DNA of 64,000 bases from Monodelphis domestica (Eukaryota > Chordata > Mammalia > Didelphimorphia > Didelphidae): contig NC_077235.1 in assembly GCF_027887165.1 (NCBI RefSeq), positions 17,321,383 to 17,385,382 on the forward strand, in the 5' to 3' direction. Shown here in pieces: positions 46,082-58,346 of the stretch. Positions within the stretch are counted from its first letter, which is position 1, and the number at the start of each line of letters is the position of its first letter. The notes beneath the pieces are model-generated. The model was not told the DNA's origin. It saw only the letters and a program-made list of their open reading frames with translations, and did not search any database. The position numbers were made by a program, and so were the translations under genes.

Positions 46082-47424
46082 GGGTTGAATTGACAACTCA
46101 ACACCCTACACCATGATAAACTCAGAATGGGTGAATGAGTTGAACATAAAGAAGGAAAGTATGATTATGTGAACTCCGATTAGTGTATATGTCAGATATT
46201 TGGGAAGGGAAATATTTTAAAATCAAGGAAGACTTAGAAAGGGTCACAAAATGTAAAATAAATAATTTTGACTACATCAAATTAAAAAGGTTTTGTACAA
46301 ACAAAACCAATGTAACCAAAACTAGAAGAGAAATAACAAATTGAGAAATAATCTTCATAACAAAAACCTCTGACAAAGATCTAATTACTCAAATTTACAA
46401 AGAGCTAAACCAATTGTGCAAAAAAAAATCAAGCCATTCTCCAATTGATATTTATCAATTGGCCAAGGGACGTGAATAGGCAATTTTCAGATAAAGAAAT
46501 CAAAACTATCAATAAGTACATGAAAAAGTGCTCTAAATCTCTTATAATCAGAGAGATGCAAATCAAAACAACTCCGAGGTATCACCTCACACCTAGCACA
46601 TTGGCTAACATGACAGCTATGGCAAGTAATGAATGCTGGAAGGGATGTGGCAAAGTCTGGACATTAATGCATTGCTGGTGGAGTTGTGAATGGATCCAAC
46701 GATTCTGGAGGACAATTTGGAACTATGCCCAAAGGGCAGTAAAAGACTGACCTTTGATCCAGCCATAACACTGCAGGGTTTGTACCCCAAAGAGATAATA
46801 AGGAAAAAGACTTGTTCAAGAATATTCATAGCTGCACTCTTTTTGGTGGCAAAAAAAAAAATTGGAAAATGAGGGGATGCCCTCCAACTGGGGAATGGCT
46901 GAACAAATTGTGGTATCTCTTGGTGATGGAATACTATTGTGCTCAAAAGAATAATAAAGTGGAGGAATTCCATGGGAGATGGAACGACCTCGAGGAACTG
47001 ATGCAGAGTGAGAGGAGCAGAACCAGGAGAACATTCTACAGAGACGGATACACTGTGGTACAATCGAATGTAATGGACTTCTCTACTAGCAGCAATGCAA
47101 TGATCCAGGATAATTCTGAGGGACTTATGAGAAAGAAACTATCCACATCCAGAGAAAGAACTATGGGAGCAGAAACACAGAAGAAAAACAACCGTTTGAT
47201 CACATGGGTCAAAAGGGATATGATTGGGGATGTAGACTCTAAATGATCTTCCTAGTGCAAGTATCAACATCATGGAAATAGGTTCTAATCAAGGACATGT
47301 GTAAAACCCAAAGGAATTATGTGTTGGCTATGGGAGGAAGGTGGGAGGAGGGGAGGAAAAGAATATGAATCATTTAACCATGGAAAAATTTTCTTAATAA
47401 AAAATAAAATAAAATGTGAAATAT

Positions 47425-47745
47425 ATTAGAATATAAGCCATTGTCCAGTTGATAAATGCCCAAAAGATGTGAATAGATAGTTTTTGGATGTAGAAATCAA
47501 AGCTAAATATAACTATATGAAAAATCATCTGAACTATTATTGATTAGAAAAATGCAAATCAAAACAGCTGTGGAATATCATCTCACAACTACCAGGTTGA
47601 CTAAAATGATAAAAGGGGGAAATGGCAAACATCAGAGGGCATATGGAAAATACCAATACACTAAAACACCAAAACAATGAAGAACAATTTGGAATTATAC
47701 TCAGAGTTATGAAACTATCTACTGGTGTTACATAGGCATTTTAAA
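47425..47745 (+). mobile_element. Older L1 LINE, right part
   Basis: Resumes exactly where the left part stopped in L1 order: 'agccattgtccagttgataa', 'cccaaaagatgtgaatagat', 'ctattattgattagaaaaat'. Ends before the 3' UTR. Confidence 0.75.
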
Positions 47746-48325
47746 TTCAGTGGAACCAAAAATAAACTCTATCTTGTCCTCAAGATCCACCCTTTTTCTA
47801 AACTTCTTTACTTCTGTCTAGGAAATTACCATCCCTTCAGTCACTTAGATTCACAAACCTAAGCAATGTCCTCAATTACTCTCATGTGGCTCATATATCC
47901 AAAGAGCTGTCAAATATTTTAATTTCTGTCTCCACATCTCTCTCATCTATCCCTTTCTCTCCACTCACATAGTCACCACCCTAAATCAGACACTCATAGC
48001 ATTCTTGTCTATTGAAATAATCTCTTAAACAATTGATCTCTCTGCCACAAGTCTTGCCCACTCTTTTTCCATACTGCAACTAAAGTGATTTACCTTAAGT
48101 GTCATTCTTTTACTAAATAAACTCTACTGGTTTCCTATTACCTCTAGGAACAAATATAAAGTCCTTTGTTTAGTCTTTAATAAAACTCTACAATCTGGAC
48201 CCAACTGATTTTCCAGTTGTATTATATTTCTTTTCATATACTTTATAAATCTGCCACATTTTACTTCTGTCTGCAACTCACTTCTCCCTTAGAAATTCTA
48301 CATTTTCTTCAAAATTTAGCTCAAC
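47746..48325 (+). mobile_element. L2 LINE, left part (interrupted)
   Basis: L2 ORF2 end: 'ggtttcctattacctctagg', 'aactctacaatctggaccca', 'cttcaaaatttagctcaac'. It continues at about 49053 after an inserted L1. Confidence 0.8.
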
Positions 48326-49052
48326 AATTTAGAACTATACCCAAAGGTCTATATAAAACTGTGCATACCTTTTAATCCAGCAATACTGCTACTAGGCCTG
48401 TATCCCCAAAAAAGCAGGGAAAATGGCTTATTTACACAAAAATAATTATAGCAGCCCTTTTTGTGATGGAAAAGAATTAGAAATTGAGAGGAAATGGATG
48501 GGGATGTCCATCATTTGGGGAATCGCTGAGCAAGTTGTGGAACATGATTATAATGAAATACTAGGGTGCTATATAACAAATAATGAGCCCAATGATTTCA
48601 GAAAAACCTGGAAAGATCTACATGAAGGAATGTAAAGTGAAGTGTGCAGAACCAAAAGAACATTGTACACTGTAACAACAATATTGTATAATGGCCAACC
48701 ATAAATGACTTAATACTGAGTCAAGCCAATCTAAGACAATTACAATTTAAGGCAATTCCAAAGGATATGGATAAAAAAATGCTATCTATCTCCAGGAAAA
48801 AAGAATGACATATGAATGCAGATCAAAGCACACTGTTTTACACTTCATTTTCTTTGTGCGTTTTAAAAAAATGTCTTTTTTTCACGCCATGACTAAATAT
48901 GGTAATATATTTTTCATGACCTCACACAGAGAGCAAATTGCTTACCATCTTTGGTGGGGGGAAATTTGTAACTCAAAGTTTGGAAAGAACAAATGTAAAA
49001 AAATATTTACATGTAATTTGAAAAATAAAACATTATTGAGTCAAAAGAAAAA
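48326..49052 (+). mobile_element. L1 LINE 3' end inserted in L2
   Basis: 5'-truncated L1 with 'caatactgctactaggcctg', 'gggaatcgctgagcaagttg', 'cagaaaaacctggaaagatc' and a terminal A-rich tail 'aaaaataaaacatt'. Flanked by agctcaac (48318-48325) and aactcaac (49053-49060), a probable target duplication. Confidence 0.85.
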
Positions 49053-49290
49053 TCAACTCAACTGCTTCCTCCTTTATAAAACCTTTCCTGATCCTTTCAA
49101 CTGCCCTCCTTCCCCCAAATACTTCGATTTTTATCAATTTTATATTTCAAAAATATCAATACATGTTATCTATGCACATAGAATACATTTTCTTGAGAAC
49201 AGGAACTATTTCACTTTAACCTTTCAATCCCCACTACCCAGAAGAGCAGCTAACACATAGCAGACAATAAATGCTTAATGAATCGAAGAA
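49053..49290 (+). mobile_element. L2 LINE, right part
   Basis: Continues the L2 text: 'ctgcttcctcctttataaaa', 'cctttcctgatcctttcaac', ending 'cacatagcagacaataaatg'. Confidence 0.85.
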
Positions 49291-50029
49291 CACACATCGA
49301 AGATGACACATGTGAAGATCTCATAGCCAGTGAACTGATTTCACAAATATATGCTGTTTCTAAGACTGAAACTAAGAATGTTTCCAGATGTAGGATGTTC
49401 ATTTCCAGATATATATATATATAATTCTTCCTGTCAAGGGAAAGGCTCATGAGAGGAAAGATCATGAGATTAATGAAAAGCTCATCTTGTTTGCTATTTT
49501 TTGACAATTTATTTACTATCAAATTAAAAGAGAAAAAAGACAGAAAGTTGTTCCATTGAAGTTAGAGTTACAAGTCGGTGCAGGAAATGCATTTATCTGT
49601 TTTTAAAATTATTTAATTTATCTGCAAGAAAGATTAGAGTTGGACATGCTCCTTTGAGAAGAATGGAAATTCTTGATATTTAAAACCAACACAGATAGTG
49701 ATAATCAGTGGGCTCACTTCTGCTTAATCTTCTTCAGATTGTCAACTATTGAGAGGGAAGCCTGGATAGGGACATTAAGGGACATCTGCTGCACCTTATG
49801 AACATAAGGACAACACAGCAACTTGTGTTAATGGACTGAAACACACGCTGTACTTCTCTAAACATTTACTTTACTGAACTGAGAAGACTACATTATGGAA
49901 AACTTCTGATACTAAGGTGGTGGATATGACAACAGTCTTGAGGATACATAATTGTTACCATAACTTCTATTCCTTTGAAGTTCTGTCAATCCATATTCAC
50001 CATATGATCAAGACTCAGTGACAGGTGTT
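49291..50029. other. Unassigned intergenic stretch
   Basis: No family recognised. A short AT run lies at 49413-49428. Confidence 0.45.
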
Positions 50030-52035
50030 TACCAACACCTCCAGGAAACTCCTCTTTTTTCCCTCAAACTGTTCCATGTCTGGCTCATAGTCTCTCTTCT
50101 CTTTTGAACTCCTGCATCACTTGGAGATGTCAACATATATACAGATACTTCCACAGAAAAACTCCTCATTTTCCTGACCTACTCCTCCATCTCCCCTTAC
50201 CCACCCTTGCCCTTGATCTTACCACCACTCACAAACATGCCACTTCCATGTTCAAGAACTCCGAAATTCCCTAATCCGGTTGAAATGTATTGTTATTCTA
50301 CCACTTCTTCTGCCTTACGAGCCCAAATGCTGTTCCTTTTCTGCACCACAACATCTCACCCTTTGACCTTTCAATTCTTTCTCAGACTATCACTCTTGAA
50401 TAAATACACTCTCCACCCTTCTCCAATCTGTTGCCTTGGTAAAAACCAGTTTAACTCTACACTGTCTTCTTCTCTTGGATGTTTTCTCTCCTCATTTCAT
50501 CAATTGTTCCTAGCCAAGCCTCAGTTTAGGATCATTCTGCCATCTGCTGCCTTTAATCCTGCTCATGAGATGCAGAAATGATCTACTTACTACAAAATCC
50601 TCATTTGACCCATCCATCCTTGCTAGTTACCATCCCACATCTCTCCTCCCTTGATAAACTCCTTGATAAAGCTATTTACAATAGACACTTCCATTTCCTA
50701 ACATCCCATTTTCTTCTTGACTCTAGAATGTGGCTTTCCATCTTATCATTTCACCAAAACTGCTCTCTCTCCAACTTACAAATGATTTCTTAATCGTCAA
50801 ATCAATTCTCATACTTCTTGATCTCTCTGCACCCACTGACACTGAAGCTTACTTACCTGTTATCTGGGATATCACTCTCTCCTGGTTCTCCTAATACCTA
50901 TCTTAACATTCCTCCTCATTCTCCTTTCCTGGACCTTCATCTCAAGGTCATGCTTACTAAGGAAGGGTGTTACATAGGATTATATTCAAGGCCCATTCCA
51001 CTTTGCTTTCAAAATTATTTCACTTGGTGACCTCATCAGTTCCCAATGATTCAATTATCATCTCTCTACTCATCCAATTCCCACTTCATTGTGGACTTCC
51101 AGTCTTGCATACGCAAACACCTATTGGGCATCTTGAATGATGTCCTGCAGACATCTTTAACTCGATACATCAAAAAGTAGACTCATTATCTTTCCCTCAA
51201 AATGTTTCTCTCTTTCTGTAGGGTACTACCATCCTCAAGTCACCTAGATTTAAGGTGTCATCCTCAACTCCTCACACTCTCTCATCCCCCATATTCAATC
51301 TGTTGGCAAGTCCTGTAGATTTTACCTTTCTAATATTTCTCCTATTCTCTCCTCTGGCAGTGCAACCACATTGGCACAGGCCCTTTCCATCTCATGTTTG
51401 GACTATTGCAATAACCTCCTGGATGTTCTCTCTGTTTGTCACAAGACTCTTCCCAATCTGGTCCATCCTCTATCAGCTTTCAAAGTGAATTTCCTAAAGT
51501 GCCAGTTTGACTATGTCACCCACCTCCCTATTCAATAAACTTGAGCGGTACCCTATCATCTCCTAGGTCAAAAATAAATTCCTCAGGCATCCAAAGCCCT
51601 TCATGATTTGCCCCCCTGCAGCACCACATAGATGTCTTTCTGGTCTTACTATACAACCTAGCATATACTTTACATTGTAGTGATGTTGACCTTCTTGCCG
51701 TTTCACACACAAGGTCCACCATCTCCAGAGCCCAAGCATTCTCACTGACTCTCCCCATGCCTAAAATGCTCTCCCTCCTCATCTATACTTTCTGGCTTCC
51801 CTATATTATCATCTAACATAATACTAATGCCTTCCCATTGTTGATTCTCATCTCCAGTTTATCCTGTGTATACACCTTATTTGCATATAGTTGTTTGAAT
51901 GTGCCTTCCTTCATTAGATTGTCAGTTCCATCGGACCAAAAGCTGTGTGTTGCCTTTCTTTCTATCCCCGGCTTAGCACAGTTCCTGGCATATACTAAGC
52001 ACTTAAATAAATGTTTAATGAATGACTCACTAACA
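50030..52035 (+). mobile_element. Long L2 LINE copy, sense
   Basis: About 2 kb of L2 from the endonuclease/RT junction to the 3' end. The plus strand at 50760-50850 corresponds to the RT entry ('caaaactgctctctctccaa', 'cttcttgatctctctgcacc', i.e. a worn LLDLSA). Later come 'ttggactattgcaataacct' and 'cattcctcaggcat', and the end 'gcacttaaataaatgtttaa'. Frames are broken throughout; an old copy. Confidence 0.85.
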
Positions 52036-52154
52036 AAGAGTTTTTCCCTTGAGTAGAGATGAAGGATGAAGACAAAATAAATCTTTAATTGAAAAACATT
52101 TAATTTAAAGAATTTTACTCTATATAAATAGTTCTAAAATAACAACAGTGTTTT

Positions 52155-52640
52155 TGGATATCACCATGTAACAGAATCCTAGACTGGGAAGGAATATTAA
52201 AGTTTATTGGGTCCGACCCCTACCCAAATCATGAATCCCTATACCCAATCCCCAATAAGTTGCCATTCTGCCTTAAATATTTTTCTGAGATAGAGAACTC
52301 ATCAATTAGGAAGGCAATGGACTCCACTTTTTCCATTGCTAATTTTTAGGAAATCGTTTCTCAAAATAAGCATCTATGTAGTTTAGTCCTAGGTCTGACC
52401 TCTGGATCCAAATAGAAAGAATGTGGTCATCTCTATTCAACATGATAGCTCTTTGTATTTTTCATATTGCTAGCATATCACCACAAAGGCTTCTTTTCTC
52501 TTGGCCAAGTGTCCCAATTCCTTCAATCAATATCCCTCCAGTATGATTCCCAGGCCCTCTTATCAAGCCAGGTACACTCCAATCTGCTTACCATCCCAGA
52601 AGTGAGGAAAGTATTTCACATACACTCTAAACAAGGTCAG
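52155..52640 (+). mobile_element. CR1/L3-like LINE 3' fragment
   Basis: Order 'agaatcctagactgggaagg', 'ctgagatagagaactcatca', 'actccactttttccattgct', 'aatttttaggaaatcgtttc' matches the CR1/L3 3' region wording ('...ctagtccaacccc...ccattccactt'). Confidence 0.6.
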
Positions 52641-52641
52641 A

Positions 52642-52702
52642 GAACAGTCAGTCAGCAAGCATTTATTAAGCACCAGTGCCAGGCACTGTGCTAATCATTA
52701 GC
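52642..52702 (-). mobile_element. L2 LINE 3' end, antisense
   Basis: Contains 'cagcaagcatttattaagca' and 'ccaggcactgtgctaatcat'. Confidence 0.75.
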
Positions 52703-53124
52703 GGAATATTATCCCCGCGCCCCTTGGACACTTCCTATTGATGCACTCTCAAGAGTGTATTGGTTTCTAGTCTAGTAGTAAGGTTATAAACGAACACACA
52801 GAACTATAATAAATGATACTAAAGTTACTCCACTTATCTCTACTGCCATCCAGGTAACAGCTTTTCTTAACTTGAAAAATCATTAAGTAGCCTGGAGAAA
52901 TTCACTTTTTCCTGTGTTCCTTTCATCTACTGGTCTAATGACTGTCAGGAACAAAATGACTTGAGGCTGGGCTGGCCTGACTTGTTCTCAAAGAACCTAT
53001 GCTTTCTCAATGTGTATCCTCCTTTTCCAAGGGCTCACAAACTATCTATCTTATTAATCATTAGTTCTAGATTTCTCCCTGGAATTGATTATCAAGGTCA
53101 CTGTCATATTGTCTGAAATATCCA
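52703..53124. other. Unassigned intergenic stretch
   Basis: Nothing recognised with confidence. 52.86-53.10 kb may be further CR1/L3. Confidence 0.4.
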
Positions 53125-53201
53125 TGTTCACATTGTCATAGAATTTAGGAGCTAAAATTGACCTTGGCCACCTTTAAGTTCAACCCATACATACCTTAAA
53201 T

Positions 53202-53646
53202 ATGGTGGTTCTCAAACTTTTTGGTTATCAGGACCCCTTTATACCATTTAAAAAAAAATTTAAACCCTCACCTTCCATCTTGGAATCAATGCTGTGTATT
53301 GGTTCCAAGGCAGAAGAGTGCTAAGGGCTAGATAATGGGGATGAAGTGACTTGCCCAGGGTCACCCAGCTGGGAAGTGTCTGAGGCCACATTTGAACCCA
53401 GGACCTCCCATCTCTAGGCCTGACTCTCAATCCAATGAGCTACCCAGCTCTCCCCCCCCCCTTAAAGGCTTAAAAATGACTGAAAACAACACCAGAGAGG
53501 TTTTATGTGAGTTATGTCTCTCAAAACTTAACATATTAGAAACTGAAATATTTTAGCATTATTAAAAATGATTTTGATCTCATTGATCCCCAGAAAGTAT
53601 CTCAAAGAACTCAGGGGATCCCTAGATAATACTTTGAAAAACACTG
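53202..53646 (+). mobile_element. hAT DNA transposon carrying a SINE
   Basis: Ends read 'tggtggttctcaaactttttgg' in part and '...actttgaaaaacactg', a typical hAT inverted pair (canonical cagtggttctcaaa). Flanking 8-mers ccttaaat (53194-53201) and ccttaagg (53647-53654) are a probable 8-base target duplication. No transposase. Confidence 0.75.
53259..53452 (-). mobile_element. Mar1/SINE1-like SINE, antisense, inside the hAT element
   Basis: Reverse of the family: 'cttccatcttggaatcaatg', 'cccagggtcacccagctggg', 'gaacccaggacctcccatct', 'ctcaatccaatgagctaccc'. Near full length. Confidence 0.92.
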
Positions 53647-54109
53647 CCTTAAGGGAATCTCTAGTATGATGTACCCAGCCTCCAGGAAGGGGAACCTGCC
53701 ACCTCTCAGGGGAGTCAGTTTGCTCTGGGGCAACTCTAACGATTAAAAAGTTTTTCCTGACATCACCAACTTCATACTGCCTCTTTACAACTTCTACCAA
53801 TCATTCCTGATTCTGCTCTCCAGAAAGTAACAGTCTTTCTAATCTTTCAAGGCAGCTAATATAGGCTGCCTCCAAAATCTTCCCTTCTTCAGGCTCAGCA
53901 TCATCTCACTCATTTCCTTCAAACTCATCCTAATATGGCATAGACTTAAGGCTAATCTCTATCCTGGCTGCTTCCTTCTGGATGTTCTCTTCGTTGTCGT
54001 TATCATATGTAAACTGGTGGCCCAAAGAGAACTCAAGGAGTTCTGACCAGAGCAGAGGAGGGACGGACTATCTCATCCTTATTCCTTGACGGACTAATGT
54101 AGCCCTAGA

Positions 54110-54302
54110 TCTCATTTGTGCTTCAGACACCCTGTCAGGCAGATCTACTGGCATCTCCAGCTTACAGATGAGCAAATGGGGTTCATAAAAGCTCCATGAC
54201 TTAAACAGGGTCACATGGGGCCTAAGTGTCCAAGACAGGATATGAACATCTTTCCCCAACTTCAAGTCTAGAACCCTCTTCACTTCATCATACTGCCTCT
54301 AT
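54110..54302 (+). mobile_element. MIR core-SINE
   Basis: Contains 'ccagcttacagatgagcaaa', 'taaacagggtcacatggggc' and a 'gatatgaacatc' tail. Confidence 0.65.
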
Positions 54303-55645
54303 CTCAATTAACTTGGATTTCAATTTTCTCTTTGCCATTTTTGTTCTAGCCTTCTTAGTCCACCATACATCTTGGTAAAGAAAAAAGAAAAAGAACAATT
54401 GAGTAGTTTTTTTTCCTGTAATTCTTTATATACCATCTACTGTAATGAGTTCTACCCATTCCTTGATCCTTCTGATGCCGATGAATAGGGTTTTTTAAGC
54501 CCTTTCCCCTCTGACATAACTCATAAGCACGAGTTCATTCTGGGCTTTCATTCTGCCAATATAATTTCAATAGCAACATGTTTTCAGTTACCTGTTCACT
54601 CTTACATGTCTCTTGTATGTCCTTTTAAAATATGAACGGGTCGATTTAAAAAATAGAGTTTATTTTGTTTTGTCATACTCACAGCACTTCTCTCTCCCTG
54701 CCAGGTCACAAAAATAAATTAAAAATAAAATCTAAGAAGAAAGTAATTTAAGCATTTTCCAAGCTTACTCCTTTTTGTTCCTGCTCCTTATTGAGATCTC
54801 CTGATGGGGCAAGGAAGAATTAGAATTAGTGCTCCCACCTTCATTCCTCGAAACCTCTCCTACTGGTTCAGAAGCTGAACCTGCTTATGAGATCCTAGCC
54901 AGAGGTGACAGTATCTACAAATTAAATTCCAGACAAAAACAAAACCAGGTGCCTCAGGTGTTACTGGGACCCTCAGTGACAACCACATGTGGATGTCTCT
55001 GTTTCCTGCCTTTACCAGGTCTCATGTTGCCCTTGATGAACTGGGGTCACTAGAAAAGTCATCCCTGTCTGATGAGGCTCTCCACCATACTCATTTACTA
55101 CACATCCCTCCAGGAAGAAATCCAAAAAATGCAGATTGACCTCAGGCCAGAGGAGAAAACTTTCACAGTCACACAGAGTTTTTTTGGCAGACAGAACACC
55201 TAGCAGCTTTGAATATGTGGGGCATCTCCCAACTATTTGATCTTTTTATAAATCCCTCTCCTCTCCCCCTTCACCTCAGGTCCCTTCTTGTTACTACTTG
55301 TAAATGCTTCCTGTAGGCAAAATGTCCTTGATTCTTCCCAGTAGGTAAGTCTGTGCATGGCCCACCTCAGTCCAGGCTTCTTCTGGGGAAATATAGTTTG
55401 AGAAGCACAAAGTCTCTTATGGGTAGTTGGGTATGTGTCTATTTCCAGAAATGACCTTTGCTGCTTCTTGACACAGATTCTAAACACATCTAATGTCTAT
55501 GCTCCAAGGATGATAATAACTGTCTTCCCATATTCTTCTATATCTTTCATTCTCTGTAATAGATAAGGGATTCTCCAGTGGACACTGAACCCGGGTGGGA
55601 AAATGGGGACATTTCCCCGGAGAACTTCAGAGAATTTCAGCATGC
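54303..55645. other. Unassigned intergenic stretch
   Basis: About 1.3 kb without recognised gene or repeat. Confidence 0.45.
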
Positions 55646-55647
55646 AA

Positions 55648-55945
55648 TGTGGCACTGTGGAAGGTTTACTGACTATGGAGTCAAAGAACTTGTGTTCAAA
55701 TCCTACCTATAATGTTTATTACTTGTGTTTCTGTAGACAAGTCTTACATATGGTCTCAGTTTGTTGTTCCAATAGGGTTAAGTGATTTGGTCACACAGGT
55801 AATAACTTTCAAATTGACTGTCAAATCAACAGATTTTAAATCATAAGATGAGTTTTCCTTATTCTTTCCACTTTCCTTGGCTGTCAAATAAGGGCTTTGG
55901 ACTAGGTGACTTCTGAGGCCCTTTCCAATTCTAGATGATTAGGAT
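55648..55945 (+). mobile_element. MIR/THER-type SINE, interrupted
   Basis: Starts 'gtggcactgtggaaggttta', then 'gttcaaatcctacctataat'; the tail 'ggactaggtgacttctgagg' and 'cctttccaattctagatga' appears about 230 bases later, with unrelated sequence between. Confidence 0.55.
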
Positions 55946-56655
55946 TTTTGTCTCATCTGGGGTTATTGTCTCGTGAGCTGCTTCTACTGTCCTGTCCTAC
56001 CCACCCCTTTCTGCCATATTAATACTTCTCAAGGCCCAGGGGAATATTTCTTCTTCCCCTTTCCCAACAACCATACTCCAAGGGAGTTGGTCTTCCTGTG
56101 CTATTTGCTTTGGCTACAATCATTAGATCTGGCTCCATTTTGTTTGGTCCTTTGATGCTGATGCGTGTGATGCCAGAAGTCCCTCTCTCGAGGTCAGTTC
56201 ATTTGTGGAGACAGGTTTAGCGTTTAGCTTATGTTCTACTGTGAACTTGGGCAAAAATGTTTCTAACCATCATTCTTTCTTTTTTGGAGAGGGGGAAGGA
56301 AGAGAGAGGTGGTTGCTATCACCCCCCCCACTACCACCTTAGCTTTAAGATTCTCAGCTAATTGATATCTAGAATTGGTTATGAAGAGTAGCATGGTAGG
56401 AAAGAAGGAAGAGAGCTATACAGCAGGATTTTTTGAGCTCAGGGCAATTGCTATAAACTGTCTAAAATAAGCAGAATGAAACATGTTCTAATTTAATTAG
56501 GGGAGGTAGGGATGATATCACCCTTTGTGGAAAAAGTGGACACCTCAGGACGCTAGTATGATGCCATTTATGATTAAGGGAAGAAAGGGAAGGCCAGGGA
56601 GGAGTTAACTCAGTCTTGTTATCTGATAGCTTCTTATTTTAACCATTATTCTTGC
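55946..56655. other. Unassigned intergenic stretch
   Basis: Nothing recognised. Confidence 0.45.
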
Positions 56656-56657
56656 AG

Positions 56658-56838
56658 GAAATCTAGGTAGCACTGTGGATTGAGTGCCAGGTCTAGACTG
56701 TTGAGGATCTGGATTAAAATCTGTTGTCAGCACTTCCTAGCTGTGTGACCCTGGGTGAGTCTCTTAACTCGGCTAGCCCGTGCTGTTCTTCTGTCTTGGA
56801 ACTGATACCAAGACAGAGAGTAATGTTTTTTAAAAAAA
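56658..56838 (+). mobile_element. Mar1-related tRNA-derived SINE
   Basis: Contains 'ctaggtagcactgtggattg', 'cacttcctagctgtgtgacc' and 'gataccaagacagagagtaa', followed by an A-rich end. Confidence 0.85.
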
Positions 56839-56984
56839 CATAATTATTCTTGCTAACTAGATATCAAGACCTATTGTTTCTATGATGCTGAAGCTTGGCA
56901 AGTGCTTTCTATATCTTCTAAATGCAGCCCCTGAAATAATGCCCCAGACACCCAATGCTCATTATGTCTCTGGAATGGATAAAT

Positions 56985-57125
56985 GACTTCAAGAATCCTG
57001 GACCTAGTCCCAGCTCTGTCATTAGCTGGCTTTGTGAACTTGGGCCGGTCAACCTCTCAGGGTTTGCTTTGCCATTGTAAAGTGAAATAATCTCTGTGGC
57101 CCCCTTCTTGCTCCCCAATTCTGTG
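56985..57125 (+). mobile_element. MIR fragment
   Basis: Contains 'cctagtcccagctctgtcat' and 'tgtgaacttgggccggtcaa', the MIR 5' and core text. Confidence 0.75.
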
Positions 57126-57645
57126 ACTTTAGAACTTGGTTAATATCTGTGTAGAACTTGGAGTTCCTTTCAGTAGCTATAAAAAGCATTTTTTCCAAGT
57201 GTCTAGAAAGGTGGATAGAATGAGTCTAGCCAAAAGCCATTCGTGCCTTCTACTTGGATGGAAATACTCCCAGGAGAGTTTGAAACTGTAGGCTTGGAGT
57301 ACCAGGCAGAAATACCCTGAACCAAGATTCCTGCTGTAGAAAAAAGGGAAGCTTCTTCATATGCATCAGCCACCTTTCACTCGGTCCTCAGTAGAGCTGG
57401 GCTCACTCCCTGGGCCACTATGGAGAGATTTCAGAGGGTCTATGAACGCAGGAGAAAACCTATATGTTGTTTCCCCCTAAGCTTGTGCCGAAATTCTCCG
57501 TTTGTTCAAGTATTTAAAAACGTGACTTGGAGAAGGTGTCCAGACTGCTAACGTGGTCCATGACATGAACACAAAAGCCAAGAAGCTCTACTGTAGAAGA
57601 AGGACTGTAGCAAAGGCAATGGGTGAAATTCTTTGGTAGAAGTGA
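57126..57645. other. Unassigned intergenic stretch
   Basis: Nothing recognised. Confidence 0.45.
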
Positions 57646-57649
57646 GAAT

Positions 57650-57815
57650 GAAGTGATAGGCAAGGAGGTGGAATGGAGTGAGTACCAGTGAGGATCAGGA
57701 GTCCTGGGTTCTAATCCTGGCTCTGCCCACACTTGACTTCTTCACATTTATTTCCCCATCTTCAAAATGAAAGATCTAACTTTGGTGCTCAAGGTACCAA
57801 GGCCACCTTCATAAT
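57650..57815 (+). mobile_element. MIR fragment
   Basis: Contains 'gtcctgggttctaatcctgg' and 'tttccccatcttcaaaatga'. Confidence 0.7.
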
Positions 57816-57829
57816 AATAAGGTCAGGAT

Positions 57830-58052
57830 GTCCCAGCCTTATTGCACATTACTTCTTTCCATGCCCTCTGCGTTCCTGCCAAACTGCTTCTCTGCTTCCC
57901 TAGACCTGGTCCTCCATCTCTCATCTCTGGGTCTTTGCTGCAGTCTTTGCACTGGCCTTCCCCCTATTCTTGCAAAGCCCTCCCTTCCCATTTCCTTCTC
58001 ATGTAATGCCCAGTTTCCTTCAAGATGCAGCTTCCGCACCACTGTCTAGTTC
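57830..58052 (+). mobile_element. Probable L2 LINE fragment
   Basis: Text 'tctgggtctttgctgcagtc', 'tttgcactggccttccccct' and 'atgcccagtttccttcaaga' parallels the L2 3' coding end ('gtgcctttgcactggctgtcccc', 'ccttcaaggctcag'). Confidence 0.6.
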
Positions 58053-58094
58053 AGGTTTAATGATCTGAATTCGAGTTTCAAGAAAAATGAAAAT

Positions 58095-58300
58095 AATTAT
58101 GTGTTCATGGAAGGCTTTAAGGTTTGCAAAATGCTTTACAGATACTTGCTTATTTGACCTGAACAACAACTCTTTGAGGTAAAAGTTGTTTTAATGCCCA
58201 TTTTTCAGTTGACGAAGCCAAGGCTATGTGAAATGAAACAAGATGCTCATCAACACCTTACTAATGCCTAAAAGGCAAGATTAAACCCCAGATTTCCCGA
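58095..58300 (+). mobile_element. MIR/Mon-type core-SINE
   Basis: Contains 'aaggtttgcaaaatgcttta', 'gacctgaacaacaactcttt' and 'gcccatttttcagttgacga'. Confidence 0.75.
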
Positions 58301-58346
58301 TCCCATTGGCAATTAGTTGGCATTGTGAATAGAACGCCGGGTTTGG

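Larger units (their letters stand above)
44665..47424 (+). mobile_element. Younger L1 LINE, 5'-truncated, inserted in an older L1
   Basis: About 2.75 kb from within ORF2 to the 3' end. It opens with 'cctcagggccagatggatta' (ORF2 thumb of the RT) and closes with 'aaccatggaaaaattttctt' and an AATAAAA-rich tail. ORF2 is split into two main open stretches (44917-45777 and 45836-46081) and several shorter ones, so it is dead but less decayed than its host. Confidence 0.88.
53125..54020 (+). mobile_element. CR1/L3-like LINE, split by a hAT element
   Basis: Left part 53125-53201 has 'catagaatttaggagctaaa' and 'aagttcaacccatacatacc'. Right part 53647-54020 has 'aaaaagtttttcctgacatc' and 'ggctgcttccttctggatgt', the 3' CR1/L3 order. 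The break holds 53202-53646. Confidence 0.65.
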
